Positions 23,898-32,794 of a stretch of 64,000 nucleotides of DNA are shown one piece after another. How positions within the stretch are numbered: the first letter of the stretch is position 1; each line of letters opens with the position of its first letter. The stretch comes from Desulfomicrobium sp. UBA5193 (GTDB lineage Bacteria; Desulfobacterota; Desulfovibrionia; Desulfovibrionales; Desulfomicrobiaceae): the NCBI GenBank assembly GCA_002412965.1, contig DHWB01000011.1, positions 62,001 through 126,000 of the forward strand, written 5' to 3'. A model generated the notes under the pieces. That model was not told where the DNA came from. It ran no database searches and saw nothing but the letters and a program-made list of their open reading frames with translations. The translations under genes and the position numbers were made by a program.

Positions 23898-25931
23898 CTA
23901 ACCCGCGAGGAAGCCGGCCGCGTCCCTGCGCAGGGTCCGATGGCGGATGCCCGGGCCGTATCCGGCGCGGAAGAGCATGACCGGACCTTGTTTCCGGAAA
24001 TCCACGTCAGGGAAAAGTTCTCGCATATCCCCCCAGACCTTTTCCAACAGATTGCGATGCTGCGGCGCAAAACTCGAAGGACCTTCCCAGGCCCAGCGAA
24101 GCCAGAAGAGGGTGGCCGCGGTCATGGGCTGCATCTGCAGGCCGTGGTGCTCCAGGGTGAGCCAGACCCGTTGCAGGGCGCGCCCGCCCTGAAGGAAATC
24201 CTGGGGTTCGAGGCCGTCGGCCACGACCAGCCCGGCAGCACCGCTGGCCAGGATGCCCTGGGCCGAGTGCATGGCCACCATCCGGCCGAGGCCGACGGTG
24301 TTCACGGCCTTCATGACCGGCCACGGCCTGGTCAGGCGCAGGAACATTTCCCCCGCCAGTCCCGCCTCGAGGTTCTTGAGGGGGAGCCCGTCGCGTCGCG
24401 TTGCGGCCTCCTCGTCGCTGAAGCGGATCATGGACGCGAAGTACTCGTGCAACCCCTGGTGCTCCGTGCGGATGCGGTCGGCCAGGAAGATCGCCCTGGC
24501 CAGCCTTCGCAGTTGCCCACGTTCGTTGAGCAGGTGCAGGGAAGTGCCGGGGATGTCGCGGATGCGGCCTGTGAGGTCGTCGCGGATCCATTGCGGCAGG
24601 GGTCTCTTTCCGTAAGGGCGGCGGTTGGTGCACCGCGTCCAGATCTGGCGCGTCAGGGGATCCGTCTGCGGTTTATCCGGGCGCAGGGTCAAGGTGGCCA
24701 TGAGGTCCTCCTGGCTCCGGTCCGGCAGGAGGGATACGGAAGCCTCCATGCCCAGGGTTCCGGCTGCGAGGCGGACGTTTTCGATGGCTGCGCCGCAGGA
24801 GATGATGGAGGCCGTCTGGCGTACGTTGAAAAAGGACTGGTCCGCATTGGCCTTGAGCAGGACATGGATTTCCTGGCCCCGGTGTCGAAACTCCCAAGGC
24901 TGGGCATTATCCCCCGAAGGCGCCATCACCGCAGCGCGGATCAGGTGGAGGGCACCTTCTCGCGTCAGGGCCCCGTCTTCCGGGACCGGCGGCGGTTCCG
25001 GCACCGAGACCTTGGCCTTGCCCGCCGCCTTGAGCAGGACGTTCTGCACGTACCAGAGTTTGGCCCGTTGCGACAATGCGCGGTTGCCCCGTGTCAGTCG
25101 TCCTTTGCGGAGCACTTGCTGGAAGGGGTCGAACTGCATGAAACAGGGTGCCGGCTTTAGCCCCGGCCTGCCCATGATGATGCGCACGGCTTCAGTCGCG
25201 GCCAGGGATGAGCACAGCTGGCAGGCTATGTTCAGGGACGGGCCCTTGCCTCCCTTGAGGTCCACCCTGGACAGGTCCATGTATCCGATATGCGTTGGTC
25301 TGGGAGCCAGACCCATGGCGAAGCGCAGATATTTCTGCTCTTCCGGCAGTTCCCCGCCCACATCGAAATAGTCGTCAAAGCCCATTCCTTGCGGGGTGAA
25401 GACCAAGAGGGCCGAGCTGAATCCCAAGGGGCCGGCCGTGATCACTGGCACGCCCAGGGACCGGGCCATGTTGAACAGCGTACGGCGGATTTCGAACTGA
25501 AAGAAATCCAGTCCGTCCAGGACCACATCCACACCCGTCAGAAAGGCTTCCATGTTGTCCGTGGTCAACCCTGCAGGGTAGGGGGAGATATCCAGGAACG
25601 GGTTGATGCTCAGCGCTTCTTCGACCATGACCTCCAGTTTGGGGCGGCCGAAGGAAGCCACCTTGGCCCCGAACTGGCGGTTCACGTTGACCGGTTCGAA
25701 CTGGTCGAAGTCGGCCAGGTTGAACCTCCCGATTCCGGTGCGCACGAGATTGATTAGGTGCACTCCTCCCACTCCGCCCATGCCCGGGATGGCCACCCTG
25801 GCCTGAGCCAGTCGCTCTTGTTCGCCGGGGGAAAAGAGGCCGATGTTGCGGGAAAACGCTGCTTCCCGGTAGTCAGATGCGCTGTGAATGCCCAAGGTCT
25901 TTAACTTGGCCAGATATTTATCTTTTCCCAT
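23898..25931 (-). CDS. ThiF/E1-like adenylyltransferase fused to a nitroreductase-like domain
   Basis: 677 residues. Residues about 20-275 are a ThiF/MoeB/E1 fold: IPGMGGVGGVHLINLVR (nucleotide loop), LADFDQFEPVNVNRQFG (acidic and arginine residues of the adenylation site) and CQLCSSLAATEAVR. Residues about 340-600 resemble a nitroreductase/FMN fold, beginning IRAAVMAPSGDNAQPWEF. ThiF domains adenylate a carboxyl group; nitroreductase folds often oxidise or reduce a cofactor or peptide product. AAGGA precedes the ATG. It is the 3'-most gene of the minus-strand FeeM/MMPL group but is 133 bases from MMPL with a palindrome between, so it may be its own unit. The substrate is unknown. Confidence 0.8.
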   Translation of the reverse strand: MGKDKYLAKLKTLGIHSASDYREAAFSRNIGLFSPGEQERLAQARVAIPGMGGVGGVHLINLVRTGIGRFNLADFDQFEPVNVNRQFGAKVASFGRPKLEVMVEEALSINPFLDISPYPAGLTTDNMEAFLTGVDVVLDGLDFFQFEIRRTLFNMARSLGVPVITAGPLGFSSALLVFTPQGMGFDDYFDVGGELPEEQKYLRFAMGLAPRPTHIGYMDLSRVDLKGGKGPSLNIACQLCSSLAATEAVRIIMGRPGLKPAPCFMQFDPFQQVLRKGRLTRGNRALSQRAKLWYVQNVLLKAAGKAKVSVPEPPPVPEDGALTREGALHLIRAAVMAPSGDNAQPWEFRHRGQEIHVLLKANADQSFFNVRQTASIISCGAAIENVRLAAGTLGMEASVSLLPDRSQEDLMATLTLRPDKPQTDPLTRQIWTRCTNRRPYGKRPLPQWIRDDLTGRIRDIPGTSLHLLNERGQLRRLARAIFLADRIRTEHQGLHEYFASMIRFSDEEAATRRDGLPLKNLEAGLAGEMFLRLTRPWPVMKAVNTVGLGRMVAMHSAQGILASGAAGLVVADGLEPQDFLQGGRALQRVWLTLEHHGLQMQPMTAATLFWLRWAWEGPSSFAPQHRNLLEKVWGDMRELFPDVDFRKQGPVMLFRAGYGPGIRHRTLRRDAAGFLAG

Positions 25932-26008
25932 GGCGATATCCTTTTCTCAGAGGGGACGCACCCGCAGGCGATTCATTCCCTGGCTGACTGTTGAAATAGT
26001 ACTAATAT

Positions 26009-26026
26009 CCTGGCTGTACAGCCAGG
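26009..26026. promoter_or_regulatory. 18-base perfect palindrome upstream of the ThiF fusion gene
   Basis: CCTGGCTGTACAGCCAGG is its own reverse complement. It is 78 bases upstream of the ThiF-nitroreductase start on the minus strand. No T-run follows it on either strand, so an operator is more likely than a terminator. Confidence 0.45.
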
Positions 26027-26064
26027 TGAGAGCCGGATCCGATCTGCCGGACACCCAATTTCTG

Positions 26065-28335
26065 TTATGCTTGCTTCTTGCAAAACGAGAGCATCACCGC
26101 CGGAAGCACGATCATATCCCCAAGCCAGGCCGTGATCATGATCACCGCACTTAAAAACCCGAAGCTCATGGTGGGCACGAAATTGCTGAACATGAGCACG
26201 CTGAATCCGAAGAAGAGAATTACCGTGGACGAGGAAATTCCCATGCCCTTGTCCAGTATGACCCGGCGCAATGTCTGCGAGATGGACAGATTTTCGGCCC
26301 GTCTCAATCTGTACTCGGTCAGGAAATGAATGGTGTCGTCCACGGCAATGCCCAGGCCGATCACGGAAATCAGGGCCGTGGACGTGTTCAGGGGGATGCC
26401 GAACGCGCCCATGATCCCGAAGTTGAGGACAATCGGAACCATGTTTGGGACAAGGCTCAAAAAACCGATGGCAAGGGAGCGCATGGCGAGGATCATGATC
26501 AGGGAGATCACAGCAGCGGCCAAGGCCAGGCTCTGTACCTGACCCTGGACCAGGGCATCGATGGTGTTCACATCCTGGACGGCCCTGCCTGTGACCCGAA
26601 TCTGCAGACCATTGTTTTCGTTTTGGTCGATGAAGGACCGCAGCGCGGTGATGATCCTGTCCTGGCCCGCGGAATTGTGTTCGGAGATGCGGATCAGGAT
26701 CCGGGCATGGTCGTATTCCGTGGTGATGAAATCATCCATGTCTCCTGAGTCGTAGAGCAGCAGGTACTGGGAGACCAGTTCCCGACTGTCGGGGATTATG
26801 TAGAAGTCCTGATTCTCGTCATGAAAGGACATGTTCATGTCCTTCAAAAAATCCACGAAGGATATGGTCCTGTCCACGCCGGTCAGGGTCTCGGCCAAGG
26901 ATTGCACGCGTTCGACGACGGCCAGATTTTTCGGGTCGCGGAAGGCATCCCGCTCTTGGGCTTTGAGGGAGATGTCCACGGTGCCCACGCCGCTGAGGCG
27001 CGATTCGACGTACTCCAATTCCTGCCGAAGCTCACTGGAGGGTTTGAAGTATTCGAGGAGGTTGGTTTCCACCTTGATCGTGGAGGCGGCCCACAGCGCG
27101 CCCAGGAGCAGGAGCGCGGTGACTGCGGTGATGCGCCGCGGAAAGCTGTGCACAAAATTGGAGAGCCCGGACAGAAACGCGTTGAAACCCTGACCATTGC
27201 TGTCATGGATGAAGATCTTCGCGGGGTTGCACAGGAGCAGCAGGGGCGGCAGCAGCATGAAGGAAAAAATGAACTCGAAGACCATTCCGATCGAGGCCAC
27301 GTAGCCAAACTCCTTGATCGGCGGGATGTCGCTCAGGACAAGGGAAATAAACCCCACCGCGGTCGTCAGGCTGGTCAGGAAGCTGGGAATGAGCACCCGT
27401 TTCAGAACTGTTTGCAATGCCACGGCGGGACTTTGGCTTTGAGCCAGCAGGCTTTTGTCCAGATGGGAGAAAATGTGAACGGTGTCGGTGAGCGCCAGGG
27501 CCATGACCAGGGGCGGGACGACAGTGGTCACGTTGTTCAGGGTGATGCCAAGCAAAGGAAACAGGCCCATGGTGGCGCCGGTGCAGATGGAAATGTTGGC
27601 CAGGGCCAGCAGCGTCAGGCGCAGGTTGCGGAAGGTCAGCCAGATGGTCACGGTGATGAAGAGGTACGTCAAGGGGATGAACGTGGCCACATCCGACTTC
27701 ATGAACTGGCTGAGGCTGAAATTGGTCATGGTCCAACCGGCCAGATGGAATTGATCGACCACGTCCCTGTGCTTGTGCAGCACCGCCTTGGTCTGCTCCA
27801 GCAGACGCTTGCGGAAGCTGCCGTCCTCCGCGCCGTGCGCTTTGGGGAAGACCACCATGGCCGTGGTGTTTCCGTCTGCGGAGACGAGGTTGCCGACATA
27901 CAGAGGATTGTCCAGGGCCTGTCGCCTGAGGAGGTCCGATCCCGCCTTGTCATCGGGGATATGCTCGAGGAAAGGCCGCACCTCGAAGTATTCCTCGGAG
28001 CCGTGAATATAGTCTACGTTAGCGATGCTCTGCACCTCCCCGACTTCGGGAATGGCTTCCAATTCTTTCGTGATGGTCGCAATCATGCGCAAGAGGGGCG
28101 GCGTGAACAACTCCGGACTGGAAAAGGCGATCACAAAGAACTCGTCATCCCCGAAGGTGTCCTTGATGGTCTTGTAAAAGGCTACATCCGGGTCATCTTC
28201 AATGGTAAAATAGTCCACATTGTCCACGGTCTGGACGAAGGGCAATTGGAGCAGGAACGGGAGGGCCAACATCAAGGAAATGACCAGGCACAAGAGGGGG
28301 CGGCGGGTGACGAGGCCTGGAATATTCAAAGTCAT
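26065..28335 (-). CDS. MMPL/RND-superfamily exporter (HpnN-like)
   Basis: 756 residues with RND architecture: a first membrane span (about 12-33), a large periplasmic loop, a group of spans (about 220-370), a second periplasmic loop, and a final group of spans (about 600-750). MALALTDTVHIFSHLD and GLGIAVDDTIHFLTEYR are the paired SSD-type motifs. Proteins of this branch move lipids (hopanoids, sterols, acyl products) across the envelope. Its ATG overlaps the stop of the upstream FeeM-like gene (ATGA), so the acyltransferase and exporter are translationally coupled. With the DUF1302 and LolA-like genes it makes a plausible inner-to-outer membrane route. Confidence 0.85.
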   Translation of the reverse strand: MTLNIPGLVTRRPLLCLVISLMLALPFLLQLPFVQTVDNVDYFTIEDDPDVAFYKTIKDTFGDDEFFVIAFSSPELFTPPLLRMIATITKELEAIPEVGEVQSIANVDYIHGSEEYFEVRPFLEHIPDDKAGSDLLRRQALDNPLYVGNLVSADGNTTAMVVFPKAHGAEDGSFRKRLLEQTKAVLHKHRDVVDQFHLAGWTMTNFSLSQFMKSDVATFIPLTYLFITVTIWLTFRNLRLTLLALANISICTGATMGLFPLLGITLNNVTTVVPPLVMALALTDTVHIFSHLDKSLLAQSQSPAVALQTVLKRVLIPSFLTSLTTAVGFISLVLSDIPPIKEFGYVASIGMVFEFIFSFMLLPPLLLLCNPAKIFIHDSNGQGFNAFLSGLSNFVHSFPRRITAVTALLLLGALWAASTIKVETNLLEYFKPSSELRQELEYVESRLSGVGTVDISLKAQERDAFRDPKNLAVVERVQSLAETLTGVDRTISFVDFLKDMNMSFHDENQDFYIIPDSRELVSQYLLLYDSGDMDDFITTEYDHARILIRISEHNSAGQDRIITALRSFIDQNENNGLQIRVTGRAVQDVNTIDALVQGQVQSLALAAAVISLIMILAMRSLAIGFLSLVPNMVPIVLNFGIMGAFGIPLNTSTALISVIGLGIAVDDTIHFLTEYRLRRAENLSISQTLRRVILDKGMGISSSTVILFFGFSVLMFSNFVPTMSFGFLSAVIMITAWLGDMIVLPAVMLSFCKKQA

Positions 28336-29237
28336 GCGCGGTAATCCATGGCCGGCAAAGGTTCTTTCAGGGCGCTTGCCAGAAACGGATAGAGAGATTG
28401 GAGATATTCTTTTTGCCGCAGTGACAGATTGGCGAAAACGTCCTGTCGTGCACGGAAGAAGAATTGGGCGTCCTCAATATCCATGGGCTGACGCTTTTCA
28501 TGGAAGAGCCTGCCACCGAGGAGCTCCTGTAATGTACTGTTTATCTTGTAAAAGAATATATGAAGATTCTCGTCAATTTCAAAATTCTTGTACTGTTCCT
28601 GAATATTTTCCTCGATTTTGTCCATGTCGATGCGCAGGGCCACTGCTGGCGCTCCCACTCCTTCATAAAACCGCTCCGGCCCGAAGTCGTCGAAGAGGAA
28701 CATGGTCTTGTAGAAGCTGACGTGCTTTGGGTTGACCATGATACAGATGTCGGTGACATTCTTCAGTCTGGAGTATTCGAACATGGTCTTGGACAAGAAG
28801 ATCATGAGGTTGCACCAGCGTGTCTCCTTGGGCGTGGCCAGCGCCGAGAGTTCGGTAATCGTGCGGCCCCGTGCTCGCAGAACATTGAGTTCCGGACGGT
28901 AGAGGGCGTCCATGGGCAGTCCGAACCGCTCGCTGTCAAAGATCTGGGTCAGGGTGGAAATGACCGTCAGATAGGTTCTGAAGATGAAGATGCAGGTTTC
29001 AGGAAGGAAGTTGTAGACGCTCAAGTGCATTTTCGAGGGGAGCGGTTGGCTTATATATCCGGAGGCCAAGTACTCTTCATAGACCAGAGCGAAGGACTGG
29101 GTCATCTCGTCGCGGTTGTCGGCGAGTTTGATGTTTGGGCGGTCGATTTCGTCCAGTTTGGCTTTCAACATGGCTGATCGACGGATTCGGATGGACCTTC
29201 GCCGTTCGAGCAGGAGTTGTTCGGAGAGGTCGGTCAT
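28332..29237 (-). CDS. FeeM/exosortase-associated N-acyltransferase (copy 1)
   Basis: 301 residues of the FeeM-like GNAT/autoinducer-synthase fold. Visible features are FALVYEEYLASGYI (N-terminal helix pair), FGLPMDALYRPELNVLRA, ITELSALATPKETR and ICIMVNPKHVSFYKTMF. FeeM enzymes join an acyl chain from acyl-ACP to an amino acid, and a related family is found with PEP-CTERM/exosortase systems. AAGGA precedes the ATG. The gene overlaps the MMPL exporter gene. The paralogue at 29615-30481 shares the same motifs. Acyl donor and acceptor are unknown. Confidence 0.8.
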   Translation of the reverse strand: MTDLSEQLLLERRRSIRIRRSAMLKAKLDEIDRPNIKLADNRDEMTQSFALVYEEYLASGYISQPLPSKMHLSVYNFLPETCIFIFRTYLTVISTLTQIFDSERFGLPMDALYRPELNVLRARGRTITELSALATPKETRWCNLMIFLSKTMFEYSRLKNVTDICIMVNPKHVSFYKTMFLFDDFGPERFYEGVGAPAVALRIDMDKIEENIQEQYKNFEIDENLHIFFYKINSTLQELLGGRLFHEKRQPMDIEDAQFFFRARQDVFANLSLRQKEYLQSLYPFLASALKEPLPAMDYRA

Positions 29238-29614
29238 GGGGATTCCTTATTGTTGCGTACTGTGTGCTAAGCACTGCGAGTAGAAAAATAGGTAGGCCCT
29301 GTACTTAGTTGCCGGAGGTGAACAGCTTGGACTAAGTAGATAGATCGGGGGCATCTCATTGGTACTCCGGGCATCATGTTGTCCGGCGTTGTCCAGTGAG
29401 GGTTCCGGCAGATGACGTGGGGCCTCTTCTCAGCTATCCAGTTTTATTTCATTTATTGCACTGATTGTCGCGGTTTGGCAATGTTTTTGCGAACCGCAGA
29501 CTCATTCGGGGCATTGTGGCGGAGTGGAGAAAAGAACACATCACGGCGTTAGGGCGTGGCGTACTTATTTCAGTAGGTATCTGTATGAAATGCTTACTTA
29601 GAAGTCAGAGGGAA
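29238..29614. other. Gap between the two FeeM-like genes
   Basis: 377 bases without a credible gene; a 68-codon plus-strand frame at 29465-29671 runs into the FeeM copy 2 gene on the other strand and has no motif. A short palindrome GTGCTAAGCAC at 29264-29274 lies 27 bases before the FeeM copy 1 start and may mark its promoter or operator. I see no clear terminator. Confidence 0.4.
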
Positions 29615-30481
29615 TCAAAAGAGCAGGTCGCTGTAGGCAGTATTCAGCAGGTTTTTGCACTCTTCGGATAAATCCTTCAGGGAGTCGCACATGTTGGACA
29701 GCATGAGGTTGAGGAGGTGGGCGTCGAGTGGGTTGTTGTGTGACCGCAGGGTGGGGCCTTTCTTGAAGGTATCGACGATTTCGGAGCACAGGCCGATATT
29801 CAAAGCGAGATAGTGGGAGATGAGCTTCTCTGGATACGAAGACGCAAGGCCTTTGTGGCGAAGTTTTTCCCTGACCGTACGGACATCCGCACGCAAGGCC
29901 ACTGCAGGCGCATTGACTCTGGGATAATACTTCTCTTCTCCAAAAATTTCCAACTCGCACAGCCGCTGGTACAGGGAGACATGTTTTGGATTAACCATGA
30001 CGCAGACATCATCAATGTCCAGAAATACGCAATACAAAAATAGCAATCTGGTAAAATTTTGGATGCCGATTCGCGAAAAATTCATCCTACTGGAAGCGAG
30101 GGAGCAGACTTCCATGATTTTTCTTTTTTGTTTGCGCAGAGTACTGAGCTCTTTGCTATACAATTCATCCATGGGCAGGCCGAAGTGTCCAGAATCACGG
30201 ACAAGAGTTGCTGTGGATAGGGTTGTTATTTCAGACTTTGCTACAAGTACTGTGGTCTTGGGGAGCAGGTGATGTTTGGTGAACAAGAGTTGGTTGCGAT
30301 TTTCCCCGACATAACCTGCCTGTATATATTCATGGTACAATAGATGATAGGCTTCCAGCAATTCCTCTGAAGAATCCGCAACTTTGAACAGGTAGTCGAT
30401 CTGATACGGTTCGGGAGCGCAGATGGCCTCCGGGGGTATCGGGTTGGATATGCTCAGCCATCTATGTCTGGTTAGCGTCAT
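29615..30481 (-). CDS. FeeM/exosortase-associated N-acyltransferase (copy 2)
   Basis: 288 residues, clearly related to copy 1: YHLLYHEYIQAGYV, FGLPMDELYSKELSTLR, IMEVCSLASSR, VCVMVNPKHVSLYQRL and VNAPAVALRADV align in order. GGAG lies five bases before the ATG. The first 28 residues differ from copy 1, and the C-terminal helical region has diverged. Two copies separated by 377 bases suggest either two acyl products or a two-step acylation. The CDS is AT-richer than copy 1. Confidence 0.78.
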   Translation of the reverse strand: MTLTRHRWLSISNPIPPEAICAPEPYQIDYLFKVADSSEELLEAYHLLYHEYIQAGYVGENRNQLLFTKHHLLPKTTVLVAKSEITTLSTATLVRDSGHFGLPMDELYSKELSTLRKQKRKIMEVCSLASSRMNFSRIGIQNFTRLLFLYCVFLDIDDVCVMVNPKHVSLYQRLCELEIFGEEKYYPRVNAPAVALRADVRTVREKLRHKGLASSYPEKLISHYLALNIGLCSEIVDTFKKGPTLRSHNNPLDAHLLNLMLSNMCDSLKDLSEECKNLLNTAYSDLLF

Positions 30482-30661
30482 TTTGACTCCGGGGTAGCAT
30501 GCTTGCGAACGTTGGCATCAAAAACTCAACTGGGCCTAGTTCAAGAGAACAACGATTGCAAACGCTCTGAGCGACCAATATCCTCACCACCAGCTTTCTT
30601 TGGCTTGGAAAGTCCCTTTATCTCTGGCGGTTGTGGCGGGAGGTAAAATACGAGGTGTTTT

Positions 30662-32644
30662 TTAAAAAGAATACGTGGCTTTCATGAAGGCCTGGTCATT
30701 GTCCCGGTAGCGGCCGAAGAGGGATTCGGATGGCCCGAAGAATACGTTGGCGCCCAAGGAAAGTTCGAGGTTCTTGTAATAGGTCAGGATGGCTTCGGGG
30801 GTTAGAAATGAGCCGCCGTCCTCGAGATCAAGGACATAGCGCAGCTTGAGCATGGCGTTGCCCCGCCAGAATTCTCTGTTGATTTCACCGTTGAGGTAGA
30901 AATTGTCCTGTCGCAGGAACAGGATGTCGGATTCGTAGTCAAAAATATGTTCGTGGGAGAACTGAACATTCACATACCAGTCCTGCTCTCCGATATAATC
31001 CGCACCAATGACGAATTGAGCCATGGGCTTGGCCACGGAGTTCAGGGATTCGGTGTGGAAGGACTGCTCGTCGAAATAGGCCCCTTCACCCCTGAAACCG
31101 AACTTGTCCAGGGTGGTTTCAAACTCGAAACCATAAATGTGCTGCCTGAGGTAGTCGGAATGAAGGGTCGGTCCCATGGGGTTCGCGGGGTCAAAGCGAA
31201 AGTGGGGAGATTTTTCCGTGGCGTACAGGTAGCTCAAGGCCAGATCCCATCCGGCGACGGTGGTGGAGGCGCGCACTCCTGCGTCTGAATTGTCCAGGCT
31301 TTTGCCGGGAACGGATTCCCTGATGCGCAACCCGCTTGGCTCGGTCCCGAGCAGTGCCCATGTGGTGCCGGAGTAGTCGAACTCGTTTTCTTCAAAAAAG
31401 GGAATGAACACGCCCTCCACGGTCACATCACCCGGAAAAAGACGCAGTCTGGCCATCCAGTTGGGGATTTTGCGCTCTTCCAGGTCAGGAATGAAGAATT
31501 CCCGCATATCCTGAGGATTGAGGTTGTCCACCGGGCTGATCTGGTCCGTCTTGCCCCAGCGCACGATCTGTCTGCCCAGACGCAGGTCCCAGTCGTGAGT
31601 GGCGTGGAACAGATAGCCTTCGTAAAGTTCCAGATCAAAATCATCTGATGAAGGATCCGGCCCGAAACTGAGATAGTCGGCCTGCATGGAGGCCAGAAGG
31701 AAAGTGTTCGATGTCTCGGACACGCTGTCCGTGCCTGCCATGGATCCGGAAGGAGTCCACTTTCCTTCCAGACGGATCGTGTTGCGGAACATCCGTGCCT
31801 GTTCAGAGTCTTTCTCGTGGAGTTCTTGAGCGCCCTTGGCTCTGAGAAAGCCCGAGAAGTCAAGGGTTTCGAAGGGTGATGTTTCTTCCTGCGCCTCCTT
31901 TTGGCCCTTGGCTCCGCCAAAGACAAAGACCTTTTTGTCCGTTCCTGTCTGCGAATCGGCGGTTGTTTGAACAGGAGCGCCTTCCAAGGCGGGCTGTACT
32001 GCGTCCCCGGACGAGGCGATGGCGCTCTGCGCCGGGACTGCTTCGGGTTGCGATCCAGACTGCCCAGCGCTTTCCCCTGACCCATTGGGAACGGATTCGG
32101 GCGGGCCATCCGGGCGCAGGCTGAGCACGATCTGGTGAACTGGGTGTTCGACTGTGGCTGGGCGGGTTGTCACCCAGTGGCTTGCGTCCTGCTTCAGGTC
32201 CAGGACCACGCGCACCGTCTGTGTATTGAACTGGGAAGCGCGCATGCGGTGGACCAGGGGGTGATTCGTGGTCAAATTGCGTTTTGTGCCGGGGAGTTGA
32301 GCAGGAGTGATGTCCAAGACCAGGCGGGCCGGATCTGACAAACGGAAAGAATGGACGGTGTGCGGAGCCCTTGAGAGGGAGATGAGTACGATTTGCGCCC
32401 CTCCCTCCGCATTGAGTTCAAGAGAGGAAACCAGAACAGGCGCGGCCGCATGGGTTGGGGCCGGACACAGCAGAAGCAGCATCAAGCAAACGCCCGCAGT
32501 CCAAGCCATGCCGAAGGGCCTTACGAGAGAAGCCTGGCGGGGCGGAGAGAGGCTTTTGAGATAAAGCATTTTGGGTACCAATGTTTGAAGGGTCATCGTT
32601 GAGCATTTCGGCATTTTTGGGAGATTCTTTAGTTGCGAAGGCAC
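30662..32644 (-). CDS. Outer-membrane protein with AMIN and DUF1302-like barrel domains
   Basis: Up to 660 residues. After a basic leader and signal segment (LMLLLLCPAPTHAA) there is an AMIN-type domain (about 75-175; VHSFRLSDPARLVLDI, TQTVRVVLDL), a low-complexity Ser/Gln/Ala linker, and a DUF1302-type barrel: LRLGRQIVRWGKTDQISP, VDNLNPQDM and WMARLRLFPG are family hallmarks. It ends in a C-terminal phenylalanine (KATYSF), the usual barrel sorting signal. DUF1302 proteins occur with RND exporters and LolA-like proteins. The start is uncertain: GTG 32644 or ATG 32569, the latter better for a signal peptide. It is likely co-transcribed with the LolA-like gene upstream. Confidence 0.75.
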   Translation of the reverse strand: MPSQLKNLPKMPKCSTMTLQTLVPKMLYLKSLSPPRQASLVRPFGMAWTAGVCLMLLLLCPAPTHAAAPVLVSSLELNAEGGAQIVLISLSRAPHTVHSFRLSDPARLVLDITPAQLPGTKRNLTTNHPLVHRMRASQFNTQTVRVVLDLKQDASHWVTTRPATVEHPVHQIVLSLRPDGPPESVPNGSGESAGQSGSQPEAVPAQSAIASSGDAVQPALEGAPVQTTADSQTGTDKKVFVFGGAKGQKEAQEETSPFETLDFSGFLRAKGAQELHEKDSEQARMFRNTIRLEGKWTPSGSMAGTDSVSETSNTFLLASMQADYLSFGPDPSSDDFDLELYEGYLFHATHDWDLRLGRQIVRWGKTDQISPVDNLNPQDMREFFIPDLEERKIPNWMARLRLFPGDVTVEGVFIPFFEENEFDYSGTTWALLGTEPSGLRIRESVPGKSLDNSDAGVRASTTVAGWDLALSYLYATEKSPHFRFDPANPMGPTLHSDYLRQHIYGFEFETTLDKFGFRGEGAYFDEQSFHTESLNSVAKPMAQFVIGADYIGEQDWYVNVQFSHEHIFDYESDILFLRQDNFYLNGEINREFWRGNAMLKLRYVLDLEDGGSFLTPEAILTYYKNLELSLGANVFFGPSESLFGRYRDNDQAFMKATYSF

Positions 32645-32794
32645 CTTGCAAGCAAAATTCTCCCATCCAGATTGGCCAACCCGCGATTCATTGCTTCGAT
32701 GCCTGAAATTTTCACACCGGCCAAACTGGATGGATATAATTCTACACCAGCCTCAAGCATCCCCATGCGGAAACGGATTACTTACGGGGAGATC

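Noticed and set aside
26821..28344. 507-codon plus-strand open frame
   Set aside because: It is antisense to the MMPL exporter gene, has no motif or ribosome binding site, and its length reflects GC-rich codon use on the other strand.
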